Shown here piece after piece: positions 11,875-24,950 of a DNA stretch of 64,000 bases. Source of the stretch: Lasioglossum baleicum (taxonomy: Eukaryota; Arthropoda; Insecta; Hymenoptera; Halictidae); the NCBI RefSeq assembly GCF_051020765.1, contig NW_027469083.1, forward strand, positions 2,914,001 to 2,978,000, written 5' to 3'. The notes beneath the pieces are model-generated. The model saw only the letters and a list, made by a program, of their open reading frames with translations. It searched no databases and had not been told where the DNA came from. The position numbers were made by a program, and so were the translations under genes. Positions within the stretch are counted from its first letter, which is position 1, and every line of letters begins with the position of its first letter.

Positions 11875-14843
11875 GAAATTGCGTAACAGCAACGGAGGAA
11901 ATTAAGGGGCTGCCACACCGGTTAGGGAAACTAAATTCCTCAATTTCGAACAAATTTCGGATCTTATGGTTAGGACAGAGACGGAACGAAGCTAGCAGCC
12001 ACTAGTGCGATAAAGATGGTACATTAGGTAGAAGTCCAGACTTTGTAAACTCAAACGTCGAAAAAAACTTCTTTTTTATATTGATGTTCCCTGACACTCC
12101 CCGCGGAGAGGGGAAATTAGTTTAGATTGCCCCGAGGCCGACAAAACCCCCCGACCCGCTAGGTCATGCCGGGAGTTTTGAGGGAATCAGAGTCAATCTC
12201 AGTTCTGAACTAAAAAGAGAGGAAATTCTGGTGGAGGACAGGCGCAAAGTTTAGTACTTTGTTCCTACCACCCCCGAGTGGGGTGTCATTTGAAAGAGCT
12301 CGGGAAAAGGTATTGAGCCTCATAGGCTAGGAGCGCCTCCGAGGTCATCCGATGGGCGTATAGCGTTTCTCGTAAATTAGAAAAGTTCTGTATGTATTTG
12401 GAGTCGCGAGGGTATTAGGATCTCGATCCCGAGGTCAGAGTGGAGGTGCCGTTGACTTTAAAAATTCTGACAAAACCAAAGGTCTTGGAGACCTTTTTCA
12501 GATTTTCAAGGTCAAGATCAAGGTCAAAGGTGCAGGCGGGATCAGGAACCTCCCCCGAAGGTCGCCATATAAATTTGCGGTGTCGAGCGACAAAAAGTAG
12601 TGAAAAATGGCATAGAATAGGTTAATTTAGCAATTAAGGATTTAGGTTTTAGGCTGCGTGCGGATAGGAATAGTGTTAAACGGTTAGATTTAAGAGTGCG
12701 GTTTCAATGTTTCATATAGTTCGGATTGACATCTGTAAGGAAAAAATAAAATCCAGGTTAGGTTAATTTTTATTAAAATTGATTATAAAAAAAAGGGACC
12801 ACAATTACGATTATGAAATTTCGCGCGCGCCGAAGAACTGTGTTTACGGAACCTTTAAATGTACACAAAATAAATGACCCCCGCCGATTATGAATACGAA
12901 ATTTCGAAAAAAAAATTTTTCTGTAAATGATACGCGTTACACTTGTGTTATATGATTACCAAATATTGCAAAAAATCGGATGTCACGATAAAATTTTGGT
13001 AACAAAGGCGATCTAGATTGGGCGCCGAAAAAAGAAGGTTCGAGAAGAAGTATCAAAAGCTCTCATGATTTATTTAAACATGTTTCAACGAATTGCAGCA
13101 ATTTATTATGTTATTTGTAATGAAAGATTATTTGATGTTATAGGATCGGATATTTCCAAGATCCCTGTTTCTGATCACCGACACTCTGTTAAACTGAAGC
13201 ACTTCAATTTAACATGCACTATTTCATATATTGGATGATTGCAAAAGCTCATACTCAATTTACCTCGTGAACTTGTCTGAAACTAAACGTGCAACTTCTA
13301 CGGAAAAGGAAATCACAGGTTGTAAAATGTTCGGAGACAATTATAGAAAACAGAGTTGCAGACTATATAATTGATTAATAAAACTGTTATTTATCCCAAA
13401 TAGGGTACGAACTTTTGCAAACACGTTACTAATACATTACGTTTAGTAATACATTATTGGCTAACGATTGAAGGCTGTTAAAGGATCTAGTAAAGAATCA
13501 TTAGTCATGGACTTTAGAAAATGACGAAAAGATATTATATCTTAAATATGAACATATTATTAATATATTCAACGAAAAATATCCTGCATCGCTTATGGGA
13601 AGCAGTAGTTAGATTTTTATAAAAGTACTGTCCACACTTGGACATCAGTCAATTATACATATAGGGGAAAATTATAACAAGATTTTCTTGTGGTCAAACA
13701 ATGGATTATATGTACTTACTTAGACTACATTATCCTAACAACTAGTCAATTCACTCATAAGAGCACGTCAAGATAAAATTGACTATCACCTCACATTCTA
13801 ATACATCTACTACGCCTCGAAGTTATTGAACCCACGCTCGCCACACTCTGCACTGGATTTCGAGGAATTTTTCGAACCACTCCAGTTTTGGTTCTGACGA
13901 AAGGAACAACTCTTCTCACCTGTGCAGGAATTATTAGAGCCCTCTGTACAATCGTTCTCGGCTCATCCACAGCTTCCCCTAGAAAACGTTCATTCATTAT
14001 CCGCATTGCACGTTGCTTATGATGCCTAGCGGTTTGTCTTAGGATCTTGTCTGCCCTACAGACATTTAACCATTTCCGTGACACTTGAGCAGCGCAAAGC
14101 AGAGACTTAGGCTCCAACTTGCGTAGAATCAGCTAGGATACCTCCGGCGGGAGTTCATAAATGAAATCCACCTTGGCAGGTTCCAGTAGTCCTAGCGCAC
14201 GGAGGAAAGACCTGAAGAACTCCATGTTGCCGCTGCAGCGTCAGGATCTCGAATGATCTACTGTTCCAAATTTTGGGTTTATATACCCTTGGTTACGGTT
14301 GATCGCCTGTTCCGGTTCAGTGACCCGACCAATCAGGATCGAGCTCGAATGAATTTATGTTTGTCATTGTTATGTTACCTTGGTGTTGAGTGCACGCATC
14401 AGCAAATAAATCGTTGAATTTGTTTGCCGTATATCAAATTCTACGGAAATGTTTCTGTTTGGCATACCTTATGAAAATGTTTCATTTTGGAATACGCCAT
14501 GAAATATGTAGATAACATAAATTTACATCTTAAGATGTTTTCTCTCAATGACATAGGGAGTGGTATAGGTATGATGTTTAACCCACCGTCGGACGGAGCG
14601 GTTCTAGGAGATACATCAATCACTATTTTGAGCAGTGTGATACATCCTTAAGCGGCGCGAACCCCTGGCCACTAGTAGCTTAATGTAAATGCTGTAATGT
14701 TGATTAGTTTTACATATCAGAGACTCATTGTATTAACCCTCACACGCTCCTCAAGAATATTTTCCTCAATCCGTGAGTGGTTCGGAAGTCGGTCCGGATT
14801 GAGATCAGCTTGAGCCCTACGCTAGATTTCTAAAAACCGCGCG
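11875..14843. repeat. F-box satellite unit 5 (2969 bp)
   Basis: Fifth tandem copy. Its first part matches unit 4, including the G-to-A change in the AGGTCA cluster. Its F-box gene matches units 3, 7 and 11, with the codon 31 stop and the 144-type ending. Confidence 0.97.
13791..14225 (-). pseudogene. F-box gene with codon 31 nonsense mutation (unit 5)
   Basis: Same TAG at codon 31 as unit 3 (plus-strand CTA at 14133-14135) and the same 144-type ending. Apart from the stop, the frame is open. Confidence 0.85.
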
Positions 14844-16336
14844 GAAATTGCGTAACAGCAACGGAGGAAATTAAGGGGCTGCCACACCGGTTAGGGAAAC
14901 TAAATTCCTCCATTTCGAACAAATTTCGGATCTTATGGTTAGGACAGTGACGGAACGAGCTAGCAGCCACTAGTGCGATAAAGATGGTACATTAGGTAGA
15001 AGTCCAGACTTTGTAAACTCAAACGTCGAAAAAAACTTCTTTTTTATATTGATGTTCCCTGACACTCCCCGCGGAGAGGGGAAATTAGTTTAGATTGCCC
15101 CGAGGCCGACAAAACCCCCCGACCCGCTAGGTCATACCGGGAGTTTTGAGGGAATCAGAGTCAATCTCAGTTCTGAACTAAAAAGAGAGGAAATTCTGGT
15201 GGAGGACAGGCGCAAAGTTTAGTACTTTGTTCCTACCACCCCCGAGTAGGGTGTCATTTGAAAGAGCTCGGGAAAAGGTATTGAGCCTCATAGGCTAGGA
15301 GCGCCTCCGAGGTCATCCGAAGGGCGTATAGCGTTTCTCGTAAATTAGAAAAGTTCTGTATGTATTTGGAGTCGCGAGGGTATTAGGATCTCGATCCCGA
15401 GGTCAGAGTGGAGGTGCCTTTGACTTTGAAAATTCTGACAAAGCCAAAGATCTTGGATACCTTTTTCAGATTTTCAAGGTCAAGGTCAAGGTCAAAGGTG
15501 CAGGCGGGACCAGGAACCTCCCCCGAAGGTCGCCATATAAATTTGCGGTGTCGAGCGACAAAAAGTAGTGAAAAATGGCATAGAATAGGTTAATTTAGCA
15601 ATTAAGGATTTAGGTTTTAGGCTGCGTGCGGATAGGAATAGTGTTAAACGGTTAGATTTAAGAGTGCGGTTTCAATGTTTCATATAGTTCGGATTGACAT
15701 CTGTAAGGAAAAAATAAAATCCAGGTTAGGTTAATTTTTATTAAAATTGATTATAAAAAAAAGGGACCACAATTACGATTATGAAATTTCGTGCGCGCCG
15801 AAGAACTGTGTTTACGGAACCTTTAAATGTACACAAAATAAATGACCCCCGCCGATTATGAATACGAAATTTCGAAAAAAAAAATTTTCTGTAAATGATA
15901 CGGGTTACACTTGTGTTATATGATTACCAAATATTGCAAAAAATCGGTTGTCACGATAAAATTTTGGTAACAAAGGCGATCTAGATTGGGCGCCGAAAAA
16001 AGAAGGTTCGAGAAGAAGTATCAAAAGCTCTCATGATTTATGTAAACATGTTTCAACGAATTGCAGCAATTTATTATCTTATTTGTAATGAAAGATTATT
16101 TGATGTTATAGGATCGGATATTTCCAAGATCCCTGTTTCTGATCACAGACACTCTGTTAAACTGAAGCACTTCAATTTAACATGCACTATTTCATATATT
16201 GGATGATTGCAAAAGCTCATACTCCATTTACCTCGTGCACTTGTCTGAAACTAAACGTGCAACTTCTACGGAAAAAGGAAATCACACGTTGTAAAATGTT
16301 CGGAGACAATTATAGAAAACAGAGTTACAGACTATA

Positions 16337-17611
16337 CAGGGTGTCCCAAAATTCGTGAAAATCCCGAAAGGGGGTGGTTCCTGAGACCATTCTAAGAGAC
16401 ATTTTCCTTTGCACCAATGTCAACTGCGGCTTTGTTTAGGAGTTATTAACGAAAAACACGGACCAATCAGAGCGCGCCCTGGCCCGGCGCGCCACGCCGC
16501 GCCGGCAAGCGAGTGTCGGTGGTACGCCGTGACATCGCAACGAACAAGGGTTTCTCGATAATGTGAATCCTCTCCGATTTCGATGAGCTTTGGATACGTT
16601 GTCCAGACCATGATTCTGAACAACATTTCTCTTTAGACTTTTTGGCGATCGGCTTTAGTTTACGAGATAATCGTAAAAAAAGAGAAGAAGCAGAAACTGA
16701 TTGAATTAAAAACTCACGTATTCAGCCGTAAATCCATTTGCTGCTTCGAAATGTGTGTCACTGGGTCACTCGGTGACGAACTGCACAGATGTCTTCAGGT
16801 ACACGGCAGTACCGAAAGACAAGGGACGTACGGCCAGGTCGACGAACTGCACAGCCGGTGGTAGAAGGCCTAAGGGATGCGCGGTCAAGTCGACGATCCA
16901 GAATTTAACTTTCACTTTCGAATCGATAAATAATTCGTATGTTTATTTTACACAGATGCCTTGAAATTTTTCCACACTCACAATCACTGTTCACATTTGT
17001 CAACACATAGTTATGCACTAATAATAATTGCCATATCCCTTGTACTGCTGCACAAATCACAACAATCAGATAATGCAATCACTAGACTGCGGATTTCATG
17101 CATTTGTAGCAAACATGAGTAGGTGCATTTTAATACAGTAGAGAGATTAAAATAATTTCAAAACACCAATGTATTATTTTCAAATTCTTAAAATGATCAC
17201 AGTAAGAATCAAATATCTGTCTGGCTCCTGTCCCTTGTAATAGCGGCAGCCAACATTCATTTTGCATAAAGATTCGCAGTCTAGTGATTAGTTTAAATAT
17301 CACAGTCAAAAAAACAGCTAATACATAGCAACCGTTAGCTTTGAATTGACAAGTCTTTGGAGATGTTCTCTCTACCGCGGCTCGAACGACACTGATTTTC
17401 CGCAAGATTTTTCTAAAGAATTTAGGAAGGGCATTTAGAGTGTCGAAATTCGAAATGCACGCTGTAGCACGAGAACGACGGGACGGTTGGACGAAAAACA
17501 GGATACGAGAAGGACCGCTTTAAGACTTATGGCAATCACATGTTTAGGTTTTCCTGTAGATTGGTACGCAGAGTCGATGGGTAACCGTTCGAAAACGTCG
17601 TCTGTCCTTCT
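16337..17611 (+). repeat. Left inverted arm of the fold-back element
   Basis: Reverse complement of 17686-18957. The outer 1060 bp differ from the other arm at only about 1 percent of positions by eye. The inner stretch, about 17430-17611, differs at roughly 10 percent. A GC-rich block with several GGCGCGCC-like words lies near 16480-16510. Confidence 0.88.
17077..17289. mobile_element. MITE-like insert in the left arm
   Basis: A 213 bp segment with ends AATCACTAGACTGCG in inverted orientation; the similarity continues inwards for about ten more bases. No clear target duplication can be separated from the inverted repeat. It has no coding capacity. Confidence 0.6.
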
Positions 17612-17685
17612 TTTAGAAAGTTTCTTAAGGAAGGTATAGGACAATAGGGATGCTACGCTGACCTGACATTTTTACCCCTTGCTGG
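17612..17685. other. Central spacer of the fold-back element
   Basis: Unpaired centre of the palindrome, about 75 bp. It contains no coding sequence or transposase fragment that I can see. Confidence 0.7.
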
Positions 17686-18957
17686 GTAAAAGGACGGATG
17701 ACGTTTTCGAACAGTTACCCATCGACTCTACGTACCAACCTGCAGGAAAAACTAAACATGTGTTTGCCACAAAGCTTACAGCGGTCCTTCTCGCATTCTG
17801 TTTTTCGTCTAACCGTCCCGTCGTTCTCGTGCTACAGAGTGCATTTCGAATTACGACACTCTAAATGCCCTTCCTAAATTCTTTAGAAAAATCTTGAGGA
17901 AAATCAGTGTCGTTTGAGCCGCGGTAGAGAGAACATCTCCAAAGACTTGTCAATTCAAAACTAACGGTTGCTATTAGCTGTTTTTTTGACTGTGATATTT
18001 AAACTAATCACTAGACTGCGAATCTTTATGCAAAATGAATGTTGGCTGCCGCTATTACAAGGGACAGGAGCCAGACAGATATTTGATTCTTACTGTGATC
18101 ATTTTAAGAATTTGAAAATAATACATTGGTGTTTTGAAATTATTTTAATCTCTCTACTGTATTAAAATGCACCTACTCATGTTTGCTACAAATGCATGAA
18201 ATCCGCAGTCTAGTGATTGCATTACCTGATTGTTGTGATTTGTGCAGCAGTACAAGGGATATGGCAATTATTATTAGTGCATAACTATGTGTTGACAAAT
18301 GTGAACAGTGATTGTGAGTGTGGAAAAATTTCAAGGCATCTGTGTAAAATAAACATACGAATTATTTATCGATTCGAAAGTGAAAGTTAAATTCTGGATC
18401 GTCGACTTGACCGCGCATCCCTTAGGCCTTCTACCACCGGCTGTGCAGTTCGTCGACCTGGCCGTACGTCCCTTGGCTTTCGGTACTGCCGTGTACCTGA
18501 AGACATCTGTGCAGTTCGTCACCGAGTGACCCAGTGACACACATTTCGAAGCAGCAAATGGATTTACGGCTGAATACGTGAGTTTTTAATTCAATCAGTT
18601 TCTGCTTCTTCTCTTTTTTACGATTATCTCGTAAACTAAAGCCGATCGCCAAAATGTCTAAAGAGAAATGTTGTTCAGAATCATGGTCTGGACAACGTAT
18701 CCAAAGCTCATCGAAATCGGAGAGGATTCACATTATCGAGAAACTCTTGTTCGTTGCGATGTCACGGCGTACCACCGACACTCGCTTGCCGGCGCGGCGT
18801 GGCGCGCCGGGCCAGGACGCGCTCTGATTGGTCCGTGTTTTTCGTTAATAACTCCTAAACAAAGCCGCAGTTGACATTGGTGCAAAGGAAAATGTCTCTT
18901 AGAATGGTCTCAGGGACCACCCCCTTTCGGGATTTTCACGAATTTTGGGACACCCTG
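17686..18957 (-). repeat. Right inverted arm of the fold-back element
   Basis: Mirror of the left arm; left and right positions add up to about 35294 almost throughout, so there are hardly any indels between the arms. Confidence 0.88.
18006..18218. mobile_element. MITE-like insert in the right arm
   Basis: Mirror copy of the 213 bp insert in the left arm, with the same AATCACTAGACTGCG ends. Its presence at the mirrored position in both arms means that it entered before the arms were duplicated, or was copied across by conversion. Confidence 0.6.
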
Positions 18958-19418
18958 TATAATTGATTAATAAAACTGTTATTTATCCCAAATAGGGTAC
19001 GAACTTTTGCAAACACGTTACTAATACATTACGTTTAGTAATACATTATTGGCTAACGATTGAAGGCTGTTAAAGGATCTAGTAAAGAATCATTAGTCAT
19101 GGACTTTAGAAAATGACGAAAAGATATTATATCTTAAATATGAACATATTATTAATATATTCAACGAAAAATATCCTGCATCGCTTATGGGAAGCAGTAG
19201 TAAGATTTTTAAAAAAATACTGTCCACACTTGGACATCAGTCAATTATACATATAGGGGAAAATTATAACAAGATTTTCTTGTGGTCAAACAATGGATTA
19301 TATGTACTTACTTAGACTACATTATCCTAACAACTAGTCAATTCGCTCATAAGAGCACGTCAAGATAAAATTGACTAACATCTCACATTCTAATACATCT
19401 ACTACGCCTCGAAGTTGT

Positions 19419-19817
19419 TTAACCCACGCTCGCCACACTCTGCACTGGATTTCGGGGAATTTTTCGAACCACTCCAGTTTTGGTTCTGACGAAAGGAACA
19501 ACTCTTCTTACCTGTGCAGGAATTATTAGATCCCTCTGTACAATCCGTCTCGGCTGATCCACAGCTTCCCCTAGAAAACGTTCATTCATTATCCGCATTG
19601 CACGTTGCTTATGATGCCTAGCGGTTTGTCTTAGGATCTTGTCTGCCCTACAGACATTTAACCATTTCCGTGACACTTGAGCAGCGCAAAGCAGAGACTT
19701 AGGCTCCAACTTGCGTAGAATCAGCTGGGATACCTCCGGCGGGAGTTCATAAATGAAATCCACCTTGGCAGGTTCCAGTAGTCCTAGCGCACGGAGGTAA
19801 GACCTGAAGAACTCCAT
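19419..19817 (-). CDS. F-box protein, 132 aa (unit 6)
   Basis: Open 132-residue copy with two private replacements: Phe7 to Tyr, and Thr to Arg in the tail (PRRIVQRD). The F-box core is unchanged. It lies to the right of the fold-back element, which inserted about 460 bp beyond its stop codon and so leaves gene and promoter intact. Confidence 0.72.
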   Translation of the reverse strand: MEFFRSYLRALGLLEPAKVDFIYELPPEVSQLILRKLEPKSLLCAAQVSRKWLNVCRADKILRQTARHHKQRAMRIMNERFLGEAVDQPRRIVQRDLIIPAQVRRVVPFVRTKTGVVRKIPRNPVQSVASVG

Positions 19818-22114
19818 GTTGCCGCTGCAGCGTCAGGATCTCGAATGATCTACTGTTCCAAATTTTGGGTTTATATACCCTTGGTTACGGTTGATCGCCT
19901 GTTCCGGTTCAGTGACCCGACCAATCAGGATCGAGCTCGAATGAATTTATGTTTGTCATTGTTATGTTACCTTGGTGTTGAGTGCACGCATCAGCAAATA
20001 AATCGTTGAATTTGTTTGCCGTATATCAAATTCTACGGAAATGTTTCTGTTTGGCATACCTTATGAAAATGTTTCATTTTGGAATACGCCATGAAATATG
20101 TAGATAACATAAATTAACATCTTAAGATGTTTTCTCTCAATGACATAGGGAGTGGTATAGGTATGATGTTTAACCCACCGTCGGACGGAGCGGTTCTAGG
20201 AGATACATCAATCACTATTTTGTGCAGTGTGATACATCCTTAAGCGGCGCGAACCCCTGGCCACTAGTAGCTCAATGTAAATGCTGTAATGTTGATTAGT
20301 TTTACATATCAGAGACTGATTGTATTAACCCTCACACGCTCCTCAAGAATATTTTCCTCAATCCGTGAGTGGTTCGGAAGTCGGTCCGGATTGAGATCAG
20401 CTTGAGCCCTACGCTAGATTTCTAAAAACCGCGCGGAAATTGCGTAACAGCAACGGAGGAAATTAAGGGGCTGCCACACCGGTTAGAGAAACTAAATTCC
20501 TCAATTTCGAACAAATTTCGGGTCTTATGGTTAGGACAGAGATGGAACGAAGCTAGCAGCCACTAGTGCGATAAAGATGGTACATTAGGTAGAAGTCCAG
20601 ACTTTGTAAACTCAAACGTCGAAAAAAACTTCTTTTTTATATTGATGTTCCCTGACACTCCCCGCGGAGAGGGGAAATTAGTTTAGATTGCCCCGAGGCC
20701 GACAAAACCCCCCGACCCGCTAGGTCATACCGGGAGTTTTGAGGGAATCAGAGTCAATCTCAGTTCTGAACTAAAAAGAGAGGAAATTCTGGTGGAGGAC
20801 AGGCGCAAAGTTTAATACTTTGTTCCTACCTCCCCCGAGTAGGGTGTCATTTGAAAGAGCTCGGGAAAAGGTATTGAGCCTCATAGGCTAGGAGCGCCTC
20901 CGAGGTCATCCGAAGGGCGTATAGCGTTTCTCGTAAATTAGAAAAGTTCTGTATGTATTTGGAGTCGCGAGGGTATTAGGATCTCGATCCCGAGGTCAGA
21001 GTGGAGGTGCCTTTGACTTTGAAAATTCTGACAAAGCCAAAGATCTTGGATACCTTTTTCAGATTTTCAAGGTCAAGGTCAAGGTCAAAGGTGCAGGCGG
21101 GACCAGGAACCTCCCCCGAAGGTCGCCATATAAATTTGCGGTGTCGAGCGACAAAAAGTAGTGAAAAATGGCATAGAATAGGTTAATTTAGCAATTAAGG
21201 ATTTAGGTTTTAGGCTGCGTGCGGATAGGAATAGTGTTAAACGGTTAGATTTAAGAGTGCGGTTTCAATGTTTCATATAGTTCGGATTGACATCTGTAAG
21301 GAAAAAATAAAATCCAGGTTAGGTTAATTTTTATTAAAATTGATTATAAAAAAAAGGGACCACAATTACGATTATGAAATTTCGCGCGCGCCGAAGAACT
21401 GTGTTTACGGAACCTTTAAATGTACACAAAATAAATGACCCCCGCCGATTATGAATACGAAATTTCGAAAAAAAAATTTTTCTGTAAATGATACGCGTTA
21501 CACTTGTGTTATATGATTACCAAATATTGCAAAAAATCGGATGTCACGATAAAATTTTGGTAACAAAGGCGATCTAGATTGGGCGCCGAAAAAAGAAGGT
21601 TCGAGAAGAAGTATCAAAAGCTCTCATGATTTATTTAAACATGTTTCAACGAATTGCAGCAATTTATTATGTTATTTGTAATGGAAGATTATTTGATGTT
21701 ATAGGATCGGATATTTCCAAGATCCCTGTTTCTGATCACCGACACTCTGTTAAACTGAAGCACTTCAATTTAACATGCACTATTTCATATATTGGATGAT
21801 TGCAAAAGCTCATACTCAATTTACCTCGTGAACTTGTCTGAAACTAAACGTGCAACTTCTACGGAAAAGGAAATCACAGGTTGTAAAATGTTCGGAGACA
21901 ATTATAGAAAACAGAGTTGCAGACTATATAATTGATTAATAAAACTGTTATTTATCCCAAATAGGGTACGAACTTTTGCAAACACGTTACTAATACATTA
22001 CGTTTAGTAATACATTATTGGCTAACGATTGAAGGCTGTTAAAGGATCTAGTAAAGAATCATTAGTCATGGACTTTAGAAAATGACGAAAAGATATTATA
22101 TCTTAAATATGAAC

Positions 22115-23868
22115 TGTCACGTCGTTTCTCGTTTCTCACGAAACGATAGCGACACCGAGTATTTACAGGCGTTTCCGCCGGGCCACGTTCGGCCGCGCGA
22201 AACGTGGTCCACTCGGGACAAAAAATTGTACGCAGGCTCGTCGTCTCTCAAGATATCTTACGTGAAGCTCGGGCGCCAGGCACAGAAGGTGCCACGCGAA
22301 ATCCGCTAATAATCACCGCGAGAGAGAGAGAGAGAGACCGACATACGAGCCTGCGACAATCGAAATTACGCGAAGATGTTCACGAATGGTCGCAGGATTC
22401 TACGCGGGTCGAACACGAGGCATTCCCCGCGGCGGGAAGGTTTCTCACGCAATAAACACTCTCGTACTATCTTGGTTAACACAATTTATTGTTTCGGTGT
22501 TATAATGACGCCGCCGGCAGCGACCGGCAGCGTTTTGAGGTTAACCGGCGCGTAACAGGTGTTCGGCAACGAGAGCTCGTTGTACGCGCGCTTCGACCTT
22601 TGCTGGTCCGTTTCTGTTCGCTACGAATCCGGCAGCAACGTGATTTTATTGTCGGCGCTCACGATTTTCGCGTTCTACGCCCGAATTCGGATGGAATACG
22701 CGTTATCATTAGCTTCTCGTCGGCGGAACAAGTCGCGGAAATACGACGAGAGCACGTGGCGGCGTCGCACCGTGGGACGACTCGAGGTTCGAATTTAAAC
22801 GATCAAGATACGCGGATCCTCGAAAAGAAATGGCGCCTAGCACTCGAAAAACCTCCTTCACCTCGCATAGCGAGGTCAACTATACTCGGATCCTCGCTAA
22901 CCGACCTCTGGCACTAGCACCCGCGAAATTCCTCGCGCTCTTGATCTCCGACGGATTCTCGCCGTTCGCGGATTACTTTGAACCCGTCTCGAACACCGGC
23001 AGCTACGAATTCCCGTCGGTGCTTCTACAACGCGATCGCGGACACGACACACTACCGAGCCAACGCGAGAAGAATCACTTTAACGAAAAGAGAACTGGCA
23101 AAAGCTTACCCAGGGTAACGGTAGATGTTCGCTTCCTCGTCCCTCGTTTCCGGCAGCTTTCCTTAGCACGATTTACAACGCTAATCGATTATACAATGGT
23201 TCAGATTCTACGCACGACTACTCTATATTCGAGCCAACGAAGAAGTGATCCTTCGCGGCGTCTCTCGGGAACGCGGAAGAGAAGCGTCCCCCCCTTGCCG
23301 CTCTAATCCCCCCGCACGCAGTTCGACCTATCGCGGATAGATTTTCGGACAGGGCCTAGCCCTGCGTGACGGTCCCTGGCGCTCGGCGATTCGGTGGCTC
23401 TCCGGCAGCGACGCGTGTGTATTGGCTGCTTCCCGCAGAGGTGATCGACGGGAGCCAATCCGGTAGCGATCCGGTAGCGATCCGGTATCTCTCCGGATGA
23501 GGCGACGGCAAGACAGCTGAGATTCCTTGCTTGGCATCGTCCGTCCTTGTCGGCGCCTCCAGGTTGATTCTCCTGTGCCACGTCGATTCCTCTTTCTTTG
23601 CGGTGTTGCAATTGTCGCCGGCGCCGGTCTCTGTGCCTTCCTCGGCGGGAGAGGTGCTTCGGGTCCCCCCTCGGGGCCCGACTACGGTCCTGCAGATACG
23701 CGTCACGCAATTGGCGCGACGCTCAAAAATATTAGAACTCGCCCATGGGTCTCGTTCGCACCCAGGGCGAGCGCTCGCCACGGCGCCTCTCGTGTATTAG
23801 GCTGCCAGAGGGTGACCCGGTCTTCCGATAAACGCATCGGGTGACGTTGGCAAAACTGTCACGTCACA
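22115..23868 (-). repeat. 3' LTR of the unit 7 element (1754 bp)
   Basis: Starts TGTCACGTCG and ends ACGTCACA on the plus strand. It is 42 bp longer than the partner LTR: 38 bp at about 23310-23347 and 4 bp of an AG microsatellite near 22320. CCGGCAG occurs six times in it. The open frames on both strands are unsupported. Confidence 0.92.
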
Positions 23869-23886
23869 ACTCCTCCCCCCCCTGGG
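23869..23886 (-). other. Polypurine tract of the unit 7 element
   Basis: On the minus strand a G-rich run of purines abuts the 3' LTR. This is the usual place for second-strand priming and confirms the minus-sense direction. Confidence 0.75.
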
Positions 23887-24950
23887 AGAGACCGGGTCAT
23901 ACCCGTGGGAAGCCTCCGCCAGATCTCTGGTAGGCTCGGTAGCGAACGCTCGACCTCGGTCGTTCCTCGGTATTTCGACAAACACAATACCCGTGCACCA
24001 GTACCCAGACGATAACAGAAACAAATACTTACGCTCACTTGTACAATGGTTCGGGCGAGATTTCTTACGCAACCGGCAGCTATCTGAAATTTTTGCTCGA
24101 ACCGACAGTCACGCGCGACTCTATTCGAGGGAGGTGGTAGGAGTGGGATGAAGCGGTCTTCTCAATCGACTTGGTACCGGCAGCAGTCTTCTATTCGGTC
24201 GGTTGGATCGGCCTACCCTGGCCGGGTGACCGGCTCGTCACGGCGAGGTATCGGCCTTCTCGTCCGGGTCGACAGCGTCAGTTGGCCCGTCCTCCGCCAA
24301 GTCTTCGACTTGATCGTCGATGATACCAGTCAGGTCCGCAGCTTCTCCCCTATCCCTTTTTCCGCTGCTATTATTTCATTGGTAGGGAAGTATTTGGCGG
24401 TCTCCTTCCCTTCGGCCTCTTTTATCGCCTCCATTTCAGCCTCTGGTGGGATTGGTGGCTTCTTGGTGACCGCTGCGGCAGCAGTAAGGTGTGTCGCCAG
24501 GTCTGGGTGGCGATGGTATGCCGTTGACATCCCTGAACATGGGCCAGGTGCTCTCCGAGCTCCTTCCCGACCTCCTGTTAATCTTCGGAGGTGTTCACCT
24601 TGGCGAGACCTTTCCTTGCTCCGTCAGTGGATTTATCATCCCTTTGATTGGTAGGGCGAGTTCCTCAGTCCGGCAGCACGGCAGCGAAGTATCCGTAGGA
24701 AGAGGCCTGTAGGTGGTAGTCCTGGTCCCTCCTTTCGCGAATCGAAAGGTACGCTTTCAGATTGCCTGTGTGCGCCTTTCCGGAATCTCGACCCTCCTGC
24801 ACGAACAGGTCATATGTCGATGATTCATCACCATGGTCGATGACTTCGTGGTGCCTTCCCCTGAGGCGACAAACTTTGACGCCAATGTTAGTCTGCCAAA
24901 TGTTGTGCTACGGATGAGAGGACGTCCTGACGTTTTATCTTCCTCCTCCC
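23887..24950 (-). other. Interior of the unit 7 element, 3' part
   Basis: Lies between the integrase remnant and the 3' LTR. On the minus strand there are pieces of open frame, including an acidic stretch near 24250-24345 and a 66-codon piece at 24330-24530, in different frames. It may be a decayed end of pol or a third frame; I do not recognise it. The 168-codon plus-strand frame at 24148-24654 is antisense to the element. Confidence 0.5.

Larger units (their letters stand above)
16337..18957. mobile_element. Fold-back DNA transposon, 2621 bp
   Basis: Starts CAGGGTGTCCCAAAATT and ends with its complement. It is flanked by a TA duplication (16335-16336 and 18958-18959), proved by the empty site in unit 9. 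TA duplication is typical of Tc1/mariner-type insertion. The two halves are near-perfect reverse complements of about 1.27 kb around a spacer of about 75 bp, so the element could fold into one giant hairpin. No transposase was recognised. The only open frames are mirror images of each other in both arms, as expected from the symmetry. It is probably non-autonomous. Confidence 0.9.
14844..20435. repeat. F-box satellite unit 6, split by a fold-back element
   Basis: Sixth tandem copy, 2969 bp once the 2621 bp insert at 16337-18957 and one TA are removed. It has the first type of 5' segment and shares private variants with unit 9 (ACGGGTTACAC, CTCCATTTACCTCGTGCAC, ACACGTTG). Unit 9 therefore serves as the empty-site reference for the insertion. 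Its F-box gene is open. Confidence 0.96.

Noticed and set aside
16420..18874. Several 60-90 codon frames in the fold-back element
   Set aside because: They occur in mirrored pairs because of the palindrome and show no transposase motif.
22489..23844. Many 80-160 codon frames in the LTRs on both strands
   Set aside because: Overlapping frames on both strands of GC-rich LTR DNA, repeated in the second LTR, without domains.
24148..24654. 168-codon plus-strand frame inside the unit 7 element
   Set aside because: Antisense to the element and to a better minus-strand frame; no family recognised.
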